NCBI RefSeq assembly: GCF_010131535.1
Contig: NZ_WUBS01000002.1
Location: forward strand, 1 to 64,000
Source: Acerihabitans arboris
Lineage (GTDB): Bacteria; Pseudomonadota; Gammaproteobacteria; Enterobacterales; Enterobacteriaceae
Reading direction: 5' to 3'
Length of the DNA stretch: 64,000 nucleotides
Below the pieces are notes generated by a model. That model was not told where the DNA came from. It did no database searches and saw only the letters and a program-made list of their open reading frames with translations. Below, one piece after another: positions 56,906-64,000 of the stretch. The stretch's first letter is position 1; every line of letters starts with the position of its first letter. Both the position numbers and the translations under genes were made by a program.

Positions 56906-57682
56906 GCAGCCTTGTACCTTATTTCAGCGCATGAGGGAATAACCTGCGCAATATTTTTGCGGGACAAGAGCTACCTTGCAGCACTGATTAGTCGCATTAT
57001 CTGTTACATCGCTTGTGCCCGGACTGATGCCATTATGCCACAATATTTATTGATGCTGGGCATTTTGCGCACGGTCTATTCAGTGGCAGTCACGGCGGTT
57101 ACCCATAGCTACGTTCCTTGGTGTGCTCATTTCGTTACCCATTATGCATTTTTTGATCATTGCGTTCAGGAATGAGTCGCCATGATGATATGGCACCCTC
57201 GCAATGCCCTCGCCACCGCATAACGCCAGGGCAACCCATGCCATACCGCTGGATCGCCAATCACAAAGATATGTTTTTTCGCTCGGGCGGGCACGGGTCG
57301 CATCAAGAGTAGAAAAATTTTCTGTTTCCCCGCTTCAGTTGCAACAAAACAGCCGGTAGCTTTATGGCCTTACGCAAGCGCAGCGCCACCGCTGCTGCTG
57401 CTGTCGATCTGGCGATGGGTGTCGCCGGAGTGTTTACCTTTATTGAAGATAGCGGTCAGGCCGTCAACCCACCAACGGCCATTGCCGGCTCACCTGCCGA
57501 GCGGAAGCCGGTTGTGCAATGGGTATTACGCAGAAAACGCCTTCTTTATTCCTCGCGAATATACCCCCATCAATTTAATGGATATATGTCGCCTGGCCGG
57601 AGTGCTTTTAATCGTTTCTTCCTGTTGTAGCAATAACCGCTATCGTCTGGCAAAACATTGCATATAGGAAGAGAATAAAGGG
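56906..57682. other. Long intergenic region without a recognised gene
   Basis: Several short frames run through these 777 bases, but none has family motifs, a ribosome site and reasonable composition together. It may contain gene remnants decayed beyond recognition. Confidence 0.35.
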
Positions 57683-57958
57683 ATGCACACTTTTAAAATA
57701 CGTATAGCATTTCATAATCCATCCGCCATGACTTTTATGCGGCTGGATGAACTTATGAAAAAAAATCACTTTATCTCCCTAAAATCGCCGGGCGGCCATT
57801 TTCGCTACTGGGTTGATTATGAGTACCGGTGTGAAAAATCCTGTTGTTGCGAAGGTTTTTGCGAAGTATGTTTACTGGCTTATGAAGTAGCACGCGGCAC
57901 GGGGAAGCTGCCCCTTATATTGGTAGAGGAAAAGGGGGCGGTGTTTAAAATTGCCTAG
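57683..57958 (+). CDS. Small Cys-rich protein of unknown function
   Basis: Ninety-one codons follow an ATG with a purine-rich ribosome site (AGGAAGAGAATAAAGGG). Six cysteines cluster in CEKSCCCEGFCEVC at about residues 50-63, a spacing that could bind a metal or an Fe-S cluster. An N-terminal strand-helix segment precedes it. I do not recognise the family. It lies alone between a RIO kinase and a siderophore reductase gene. Confidence 0.45.
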   Translation: MHTFKIRIAFHNPSAMTFMRLDELMKKNHFISLKSPGGHFRYWVDYEYRCEKSCCCEGFCEVCLLAYEVARGTGKLPLILVEEKGAVFKIA

Positions 57959-58110
57959 CCCACCGCATGATGTCGGCAATCAGAATAATGATGCCTTTGT
58001 ATTAAAACAGGGCTCGTAAGCCGAATCGATCGTTGGCGTTCGGAGCTTTAACGCGCCCGCCACCATCGCCGTCGTTAGACGGCGGTTGAACAGGCCATGG
58101 AGGCAGCGCA

Positions 58111-58914
58111 TTAATCGTGAATTTTTTTATGGTGCCAGTAGGCGACGGCGCGAACGAAAGCCCCGTCGCAGCCACGGCGCTGGGTAAAATAATCGCTCAG
58201 CATATTCACCGTCTCGCCTTCGCCGGTCAGCCAGATGAAATAGTCATCAGCCGGCAGGGATATTCTGTCCAGGGCGCCAATGAGCATACCGAGATTATCG
58301 ATCTGCATCATTCCACTTCCCAGCCAGTTGACGTTAACGCCATTGAGATCGTCCAGATAGCCGCGCCCCGTCGCTTCATCGGCATAGGCAAACAGATGCA
58401 GGTGTTCGGCGTTGATGGCGGGCCTGCGGCGCCTGAACGCCGGGAGGCCGGTTTCATCACAGACGTAGAGCTGGAAACGATAATCAGCCGGGACGATTAA
58501 CGAACCCCGCGGACCGCCAATGACCAGTTCGTGCCCTGGCCGCGCTTGCTCGGCCCAGTCGCTGGCCATACCGCCCTGGTGGATATAAAAATCCAGCGTC
58601 AGCTGGTTCTCGCCGTCAAACTCCAGCGGAGTATAATCGCGTGCCAAAGGACGCACGCCCGCTTGCCAAACGACGCCTTCTGCCGTTACATCCGGCAGAT
58701 TCAGCGCGCCGGATTTCGGATCGGGAAAGAAGAGTTTGATGTGATCGTCAAACCCCGGCGAGTTAAAACCCTTTAGGTCCGGCCCGGTGAACTGAATACG
58801 CCAAAAGTGCTCCGCCACGCGCGTTTTATTGGCGATTTTGATGCGCCGGAAGCACAATTCGTTACGTACGCGCTGTGGCTCGCGGCTATGTATCACTTCA
58901 CTCTTTTTATTCAA
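58111..58914 (-). CDS. Siderophore-interacting protein (FAD-dependent ferric reductase)
   Basis: This 267-residue protein belongs to the ViuB/YqjH family. It has the FAD-binding RDYTPLEFDGENQLTLDFYIH, then GGMASDWAEQARPGHELVIGGPRG, and a C-terminal NAD(P)H-like domain with GEGETVNMLSDYFTQRRG. Such cytoplasmic reductases release iron from imported siderophores. The frame starts at a TTG preceded by AGGAG at good spacing; no ATG lies nearby, so TTG is taken as the start. It could serve the salmochelin system encoded elsewhere in the window. Confidence 0.88.
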   Translation of the reverse strand: MNKKSEVIHSREPQRVRNELCFRRIKIANKTRVAEHFWRIQFTGPDLKGFNSPGFDDHIKLFFPDPKSGALNLPDVTAEGVVWQAGVRPLARDYTPLEFDGENQLTLDFYIHQGGMASDWAEQARPGHELVIGGPRGSLIVPADYRFQLYVCDETGLPAFRRRRPAINAEHLHLFAYADEATGRGYLDDLNGVNVNWLGSGMMQIDNLGMLIGALDRISLPADDYFIWLTGEGETVNMLSDYFTQRRGCDGAFVRAVAYWHHKKIHD

Positions 58915-59540
58915 AAAAAATCTCCTTGTTTCACCGCCGCTGGCGAATGATGAAGCCTATATAATTGCAGCCGTCCACCGCGGTGTGCTTGTCCGGTAAT
59001 AAAATCGCTTGCCGTCAAACACGGATTAGCAACGGCAAGCCATTTCATCTCAAGGGGTAACAATATATATATTAACTATTGAGTTCAAGGTGATAAAATG
59101 CCTTTCCCCCGGACGTTGCGGCTATTGCTTACTGGAAAAAGTCGCTTTTATCAGGAGGGCAAGTTTGCCGCGGTGTCTAGAAGACCGCGCTGGAGGAAAT
59201 ATAAACTTATGCCAAATACTTTATTACATTCGCTATTGCAAAATAGACATTAGCATTCCAATGTCCTTACCATAAAATCGACCTGCTATCTTCGGGGTAG
59301 TCTGCGTGCAACGCCCGGGTTACTATTCACGCTGTTCCAGCGTCCGGATTATCGGGAGATGGCCGCCATTGGCAACGCGTTGTCCCCGGCGACCCTCCGC
59401 TCTTCCCCGGCGCTTAATCGAGTGACGCCGGCCGTCAATGATCTCGTTTCAACGCACGGTGACAGTGCGCCGCACGATTTTTGCGCACTTTTACTGACCA
59501 TTATTTCCCCATCCTGGCCCCACAGGTCGCGGACCTTCGA
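58915..59540. other. Intergenic region between siderophore reductase and importer operon
   Basis: Apart from the promoter sites of the two divergent units, no gene is seen. The frame that reads upstream from the binding-protein gene (from 59359) has no ribosome site and is discounted. Confidence 0.4.
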
Positions 59541-59575
59541 TTGGCATCGGTCTTGCATACTCTTGTATATACAAG
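59541..59575 (+). promoter_or_regulatory. Promoter overlapped by a 14-bp palindrome
   Basis: TTGGCA (59541-59546) and TGTATA (59564-59569) are separated by 17 bp, a sigma-70 arrangement. The -10 lies inside CTTGTATATACAAG (59562-59575), a perfect palindrome of the TTGT-N-ACAA type used by GntR-family repressors. The ATG follows 50 bp later. Repression by occlusion is the likely effect; no regulator gene is in view. Confidence 0.6.
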
Positions 59576-59625
59576 GACAGCCATCAGCATCTTATTTCCC
59601 GCACAACCTTCTGAAGGAAACCGAC

Positions 59626-60612
59626 ATGATTTCATACCGAGTTTTGCAAAAATCCCTGGTCGTCACGTTATGTTCTGGGCTGCTGATGACATCAATGAGC
59701 TTTGCGGCCGCGCCGGAGCCAGGCGCCCTTAAAATGGGCGTTGAGCCGTGGCTGGGGTATGGCCAGTGGCATGTGGCCAATCATTACGGCATGTTTAAAA
59801 AACACGGTCTTGAACAGGTGGAGGTGATTAACTTCGCCGAAGATAAAGATATCAATGCCGCATTGGCGAGCGGCCAGATCGACGCCGCCAATATCGCGAC
59901 CCATACCGCCATGGGGATGATAGCGGCGGGACTGCCGGTTAAAGTGGTGCTGCTGCTCGATCAAAGCAAAACCGCGGATGCCATGTTGACCGGCAGCGGC
60001 ATAACCGGCCTTAAGGAACTCAAGGGGAAAAGCGTCGCTTATGAGGAAGGCACCACCAGCGACATCCTGCTGCATAGCGCCCTCGCCTCCGCCGGCATGA
60101 CGATCGAGGATATCAAGCCCGTACCCATGCCCGCCTCGTCCGCCGGCACCGCCCTGATCGCCAAACGCGTCGATGCGGCGGTGACCTACGAACCCTATCT
60201 TTCGGTGGCAAGGAAAAATGACGCCTCGGTGCGCATGCTGTATAGCGGCCAGAACGATCCCGGTTTGATCAGCGACGTCCTGGTGGTGCGCGACGAGGTC
60301 CTGAAAAACCGGCCCGGCCAGGTCGCCGCCCTGATCGGTACCTGGGATGAGGCGCTGAATCATTACAACGGCAACATCCAAACCGACCGGGCGATTATCG
60401 CCAGGGAAGTGGGCGCCACCGCGGAAGATCTCAACAGCGCCTTCGACGGCGTTAAATATTATACCCTGGCGGAAAACAAACAGGTCCTGGGCGCTCAATT
60501 CAGTAATGAGACCTTCCAACACGTGCTTAAAGCGGCAACGGACGCCGGCATTATCACCGCCCCCGTGACGGCCGCCCAGGTAATTGACGCCAGTTTTGTC
60601 AACGCGCAATAA
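59626..60612 (+). CDS. ABC transporter substrate-binding protein (TauA/SsuA/NrtA type)
   Basis: From the ATG at 59626 (AAGGAAA upstream) the protein has 328 residues. A signal peptide ends at MTSMSFAAAP. The mature chain shows KMGVEPWLGYGQWHVANHYG and INAALASGQIDAANIATHTA, the pattern of NitT/TauT-type binding proteins, which take up taurine, sulfonates, nitrate or pyrimidine precursors. The PEPGALKMG linker starts the mature protein. It heads a five-gene operon. The ligand is unknown. Confidence 0.92.
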   Translation: MISYRVLQKSLVVTLCSGLLMTSMSFAAAPEPGALKMGVEPWLGYGQWHVANHYGMFKKHGLEQVEVINFAEDKDINAALASGQIDAANIATHTAMGMIAAGLPVKVVLLLDQSKTADAMLTGSGITGLKELKGKSVAYEEGTTSDILLHSALASAGMTIEDIKPVPMPASSAGTALIAKRVDAAVTYEPYLSVARKNDASVRMLYSGQNDPGLISDVLVVRDEVLKNRPGQVAALIGTWDEALNHYNGNIQTDRAIIAREVGATAEDLNSAFDGVKYYTLAENKQVLGAQFSNETFQHVLKAATDAGIITAPVTAAQVIDASFVNAQ

Positions 60613-60630
60613 ATAAAGGGTTCCGGGCTC

Positions 60631-61476
60631 ATGAGTGTATCCAAAATGACGGTCGCGGCCCCTGCGCAGCGACCGCGAAAACGCCGGCTGGGCTTGCTGA
60701 CCATTGGACGCGCGCCGACGCGTGGGCAATTTGTCGGTATTTCGGTCACGGTATTTGTCCTGCTGATCGCGGCATGGTGGGCGGCGACCCGCAGCGGCGC
60801 CATACCGGCGCTGTTTTTACCGGGCCTCGATCGGGTATGGCAACGCATGGTGGCGCTGGCGACGGAGGGAACCCTCGCCAGCGATATCAACAGCAGTCTG
60901 TACCGTATCGCCATCGCCTTTGCCATCTCTTCGGTGATGTCCATTGTCATCGGCGCCCTGGCCGGCTGTTACGGTCTGTTCAAGGCTATCGTCGAACCCC
61001 TGGTGGATTTTATCCGCTATATGCCGGTGGTGGCGTTTGTGCCGCTGACCATCCTGTGGAGCGGCACCGACGATTTCCAAAAATTCCTGGTCATCTGGAT
61101 CGGCACTTTTTTCCAGCAGGTTTTAATGATGATCGATGCGGTTAAACGCGTGCCGTCCGATTTTGTCGGGCTGGGGCGCACGCTCGGCATGCCGGATCGC
61201 GCCATTATGCTGAAAATCGTGCTGCCCGCCGCCATGCCGGCTATCTGGGACGCATTGCGCATCAGCCTCGGCTGGGCCTGGACCTGGCTGGTGCTGGCGG
61301 AGCTGGTGGCCTCCACCTCCGGTTTGGGCTATCGCATCGTGGTATCGCAGCGCTATTTCCAGACCGATACCATTATCGGCTATATCCTGTTGCTGGGTTT
61401 CCTCGGCCTTATCACCGACCAGGTGATGCGTGCCGCGGAACAGGTGCTGTTTCGCTACCACCGGAGGCGCGGCTGA
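60631..61476 (+). CDS. ABC transporter permease (TauC/SsuC type)
   Basis: This 281-residue membrane protein has about six helices. VDFIRYMPVVAFVPLTILWSG and RTLGMPDRAIMLKIVLPAAMP form the conserved cytoplasmic loop of the SsuC/TauC family. The stop overlaps the next ATG by one base. A weak ribosome site precedes its own start, 18 bp after the binding-protein gene. Confidence 0.93.
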   Translation: MSVSKMTVAAPAQRPRKRRLGLLTIGRAPTRGQFVGISVTVFVLLIAAWWAATRSGAIPALFLPGLDRVWQRMVALATEGTLASDINSSLYRIAIAFAISSVMSIVIGALAGCYGLFKAIVEPLVDFIRYMPVVAFVPLTILWSGTDDFQKFLVIWIGTFFQQVLMMIDAVKRVPSDFVGLGRTLGMPDRAIMLKIVLPAAMPAIWDALRISLGWAWTWLVLAELVASTSGLGYRIVVSQRYFQTDTIIGYILLLGFLGLITDQVMRAAEQVLFRYHRRRG

Positions 61477-62237
61477 TGGCGACATTATCGCTGCATCAAT
61501 TGGAAAAAAGTTTTCCGCTGGGCAAGGGCCGTCATCGGGTGATCAAGGGTATCGACCTGACGCTGAACGACAATGAATTCGTGTCCATCGTCGGCTCCTC
61601 CGGCTGCGGTAAAAGCACCCTGTTATCCATTGCGGCCGGACTGGAGGAATTCGACGCCGGCGATGTCCGCGTCGACGGCCGCTCCATTACCGGCCCGGGG
61701 ATAGACCGGGGCGTGGTGTTTCAGTCCTATACGCTGCTGCCCTGGCTGACCGCCCGCCAGAATATCGAGTTCGCCTTAAAGGCGGCGGGCACGCCCGGCC
61801 GGCAGTGCCGCGATATCGCCCAGCAGCATCTTGAACTGGTGAAGCTGGGCCAGTCCGGCGACAGCTGGCCGGGCGAGTTGTCCGGCGGCATGAAGCAGCG
61901 GGTGGCCATCGCCCGCGCGCTCTCCTATCGTCCGAAAATCCTGCTGATGGACGAGCCGTTCGGCGCGCTGGATGCGATGACCCGTCATCAAATGCAGCAA
62001 TTGCTGATCGAAATCTGGGAAAAACATCGCCTGACCGTGATGTTCGTGACCCATGATATCGAGGAGGCGGTCTGGCTATCGGATCGGATCGTGGTGATGG
62101 GACAGGGCGTTATCGACGATGCCTTTGATGTCCGGCTCGCGCGGCCCCGTCACGAAGAGATGAACCGCGACCCGGAGTTTATCAATTTGCAGCATCTGGT
62201 GCTGGATCGCATCCGCCATCCGGCCGTGTCCGTCTAA
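61476..62237 (+). CDS. ABC transporter ATPase (TauB/SsuB type)
   Basis: This 253-residue ATPase has Walker A GSSGCGKST, signature LSGGMKQRVAIARAL and Walker B LLMDEPFGALD, with VTHDIEEAV as switch His. SFPLGKGRHRVIKGIDLTL at the start is typical of the nitrate/taurine branch. Its ATG overlaps the permease stop (TGATG), so translation is coupled. It energises the permease just upstream. Confidence 0.94.
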   Translation: MATLSLHQLEKSFPLGKGRHRVIKGIDLTLNDNEFVSIVGSSGCGKSTLLSIAAGLEEFDAGDVRVDGRSITGPGIDRGVVFQSYTLLPWLTARQNIEFALKAAGTPGRQCRDIAQQHLELVKLGQSGDSWPGELSGGMKQRVAIARALSYRPKILLMDEPFGALDAMTRHQMQQLLIEIWEKHRLTVMFVTHDIEEAVWLSDRIVVMGQGVIDDAFDVRLARPRHEEMNRDPEFINLQHLVLDRIRHPAVSV

Positions 62238-62254
62238 CTCAGGGAATTATTGCC

Positions 62255-63583
62255 ATGTCCGTTATTTTTCACGACCTTTCCGATAGCGACGTATTACCGG
62301 ACGCCTTGTTTAAACGCACTGAAACCGATCTGTCCTTTTTCAGCGAACGCGTCGCGCCCATTATCGACGCGGTAAAAAACGAAGGGGACGCCGCGCTGAT
62401 CCGTTTTGCCCGCAGTTTCGACGCGGTAGCGCCGGAAACCTTCGCCCTGCGCGCCGAAGAGAGCGAGTTCGAGCAGGCTTTCGCGCGTATCGATCCGGAG
62501 GTGATTGCGGCCATCCGGTTTGCGGCGGGCAATATCCGCGCCTTTCATGAAGCGCAGAAACCGGAAGAGATGTGGCTCAAAGAGATGCAGCCCGGCGCCT
62601 TTGCCGGCGATCGCCATGTGCCTATCGATGCCGTCGCCTGTTACGTGCCGCGCGGCAAAGGGTCCTTTCCCAGCGTGCTGTTGATGACCACCATTCCCGC
62701 CATCGTTGCCGGCGTGCCCCGGCCGATAGTCATTACGCCGCCGGGGCCGGACGGCAAGGTGGACGACGCGACCCTGGTGGCCGCCCGTATCGTCGGCATC
62801 GGCGAAATCTATAAATGCGGCGGCGCCCAAGGTGTGGCGGCCGTGGCCTTCGGCACCGAAACCGTACCCAAATGCCTGAAGATTGTCGGCCCCGGCAGTC
62901 CGTGGGTGGTGGCCGCCAAGCGCCAGTTGACCCATCTTATCGACCCCGGCGTGCCCGCCGGTCCCAGCGAAAGTATTATTTTGGCCGACGACAACGCCAA
63001 CGGCGCCCTGGCGGCGCTCGATCTGATTATCGAATCCGAGCACGGCCCCGATTCGTCCGCCTGGCTGGTGACCTCCAGCCGCCGCGTCGCCGAACAGGCG
63101 ATAAATGTTCTGCCCGCGCTCTGGGGCCGGCTTGATGAGCAACGGGCCGACTTCTCGCGCCGGGTATTGTGCGGCGAGCACGGCGGAATCGTCCTGACCC
63201 GTGACTTTGCAACGGCCATCGCATTTGTGAATCGATACGCGCCCGAACATCTGGAGATCCTGGCCGACGAGCCGATGGCGGTGATGGCTAAAATCCGCAA
63301 CGCGGGGGAAATTCTGCTCGGCGACCATACGCCGGTCACCCTGGGCAATTTTGTGTTGGGACCCAATGCGGTATTGCCCACCAACGGCGCGGCCAAAACC
63401 GCCGGCCCCCTATCGGTGTTCGATTATATGAAGCGGATTTCCATTGGTTATGTGACCGCCGCCGGCTATGACAACCTGGCCGTCAAGGCCAAGCGCTTTG
63501 CCGAATATGAAGGTTTTACCGGCCACGCGCTGGCGGTTTCCGAATTGAGGAAAAAATTCCTTCAAGGTGAGACCGATGTCTAA
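62255..63583 (+). CDS. Histidinol-dehydrogenase homologue
   Basis: This 442-residue protein follows the HisD fold throughout: ACYVPRGKGSFPSVLLMTTI, GGAQGVAAVAFGTETVP, VPAGPSESIILADD, SEHGPDSSAW and APEHLEIL. Of the zinc ligands known in E. coli HisD, the first Gln is Glu260 here, and His263, Asp357 and His424 are kept; the catalytic Glu-His pair of PEH is also present. It is linked to an ABC importer and not to his genes, so it is more likely a catabolic alcohol dehydrogenase oxidising an imported alcohol to an acid, like HpsN acting on a sulfonate. That role is inference. Its end overlaps the next ATG. Confidence 0.85.
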   Translation: MSVIFHDLSDSDVLPDALFKRTETDLSFFSERVAPIIDAVKNEGDAALIRFARSFDAVAPETFALRAEESEFEQAFARIDPEVIAAIRFAAGNIRAFHEAQKPEEMWLKEMQPGAFAGDRHVPIDAVACYVPRGKGSFPSVLLMTTIPAIVAGVPRPIVITPPGPDGKVDDATLVAARIVGIGEIYKCGGAQGVAAVAFGTETVPKCLKIVGPGSPWVVAAKRQLTHLIDPGVPAGPSESIILADDNANGALAALDLIIESEHGPDSSAWLVTSSRRVAEQAINVLPALWGRLDEQRADFSRRVLCGEHGGIVLTRDFATAIAFVNRYAPEHLEILADEPMAVMAKIRNAGEILLGDHTPVTLGNFVLGPNAVLPTNGAAKTAGPLSVFDYMKRISIGYVTAAGYDNLAVKAKRFAEYEGFTGHALAVSELRKKFLQGETDV

Positions 63584-64000
63584 AGACCTTAAGGCGCCGT
63601 ACGCCGCGCAGGCCAGGGCCATGGCCAAAGCCGGCGACTGGGCGGGCGCCGGTGACAGGCTCGGCCGGTTAATTGCCGACATCACCGCCACCCCGGTGCT
63701 GGGCTTGAAAATCAACCGCGATCGGTACAGCCTCAATTCCCTTAACGGCCAGGTGATGCTGGCGGACCACCGCACGCTGTTTTTCAAGTATCACCATGAA
63801 GATGGCGAAGATCAGACCATCGAGGAGTATTACCGCGCCGGACTGCTGCGCGACGCGGGTTTCCGGGTGGATGTGCCGCTCTATGCCTGCGGTGAGCCAG
63901 GCCGCCAAATCCTGCTGTATGCGCTGCGTAACGATAAGCGGCTGGCGGAGGTGTGCCACGATATCGAGGATCGCCGGGATTGGCGAAATATGGATGAGGT
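63576..64000 (+). CDS. Kinase-like protein, N-terminal part (continues beyond window)
   Basis: The ATG at 63576 overlaps the stop of the dehydrogenase gene (ATGTCTAA), so translation is coupled. About 141 codons lie in the window. The sequence LFFKYHHEDGEDQTIEEYYR then AGLLRDAGFRVDVPLYA resembles the N-terminal lobe of aminoglycoside-phosphotransferase-like kinases, with the Lys in FFKYH as the candidate ATP contact. The second lobe with the catalytic Asp lies outside, so the assignment is tentative. An ATP-dependent step in the same pathway is possible. Confidence 0.7.
   Translation, partial: MSKDLKAPYAAQARAMAKAGDWAGAGDRLGRLIADITATPVLGLKINRDRYSLNSLNGQVMLADHRTLFFKYHHEDGEDQTIEEYYRAGLLRDAGFRVDVPLYACGEPGRQILLYALRNDKRLAEVCHDIEDRRDWRNMDE

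Noticed and set aside
57364-57667. Two overlapping ORFs between the RIO kinase and the Cys-rich gene
   Set aside because: They overlap in different frames and have no ribosome site or motif; composition suggests chance frames.
59692-60729. 345-codon minus-strand ORF opposite the binding protein
   Set aside because: It is an antisense shadow; its His/Gly/Arg-rich composition is not protein-like, and the plus-strand gene is certain.

Overview
The window looks like chromosome from a member of the Enterobacterales. It carries a salmochelin (iro) locus, a QnrB-type pentapeptide protein, MarA/Rob-family regulators, an OmpC/OmpF-type porin and a DMSO-reductase-type operon. Broken transposons and gene fragments are dense between the intact operons, as in genomes such as Sodalis and relatives. 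That placement is inference; there is no rRNA or core marker here to settle it. I saw no tRNA, rRNA or CRISPR array.

Layout. 0-4 kb: the tail of an IS66 transposase, an atypical SDR oxidoreductase, then a LysR regulator with a DMT exporter and a ketopantoate-reductase-like enzyme; two near-identical 16-bp palindromes lie at the two promoters. 4.2-5.0 kb: a broken IS3-family element. 5.0-15.5 kb: a complete import-and-oxidation locus with three flavin amine/amino-acid oxidases, an oligopeptide-type ABC importer (binding protein, two permeases, one fused double ATPase on the divergent strand) and a MarR regulator. 15.7-17.3 kb: a chemoreceptor. 17.8-20.3 kb: a GH30 glycosidase with a truncated sugar transporter and plasmid/phage debris.

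20.7-31.6 kb: iroE, iroD, iroC, iroB and iroN, all on the minus strand, with IS3 and IS630 remnants at the joints and a Fur-like site inside nested inverted repeats. 31.9-33.1 kb: a graveyard of fragments (IS3, IS6, MFS, SDR, possible acetoacetate decarboxylase). 33.5-38.4 kb: a drug-response island with a Qnr protein, a MarA/RamA-like activator, a fused and decayed RND adaptor/outer-membrane factor, its TetR regulator and a Rob-like activator. 39.7-45.1 kb: a porin and a four-gene molybdoenzyme operon (chaperone, catalytic, Fe-S, membrane anchor).

45.5-47.3 kb: IS66 and LysR remnants around a lipoprotein with a duplicated Thr/Pro-rich tail. 47.4-51.7 kb: treZ-treY (trehalose from maltodextrin). 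52.2-55.4 kb: a periplasmic sulfite-oxidase-fold molybdoenzyme, its cytochrome b and a secreted DUF5666-like protein, with a TetR regulator and two identical 15-bp operator candidates. 56-59 kb: a RIO kinase, a small Cys-rich ORF and a siderophore-interacting reductase. 59.6-64 kb: a taurine/nitrate-type ABC importer coupled to a histidinol-dehydrogenase homologue and a further gene cut by the window end, behind a palindrome-covered promoter.

The least explained intact systems are the 5-15.5 kb oxidase/importer locus, the 59.6-64 kb importer/dehydrogenase operon and the 52-55 kb molybdoenzyme operon.
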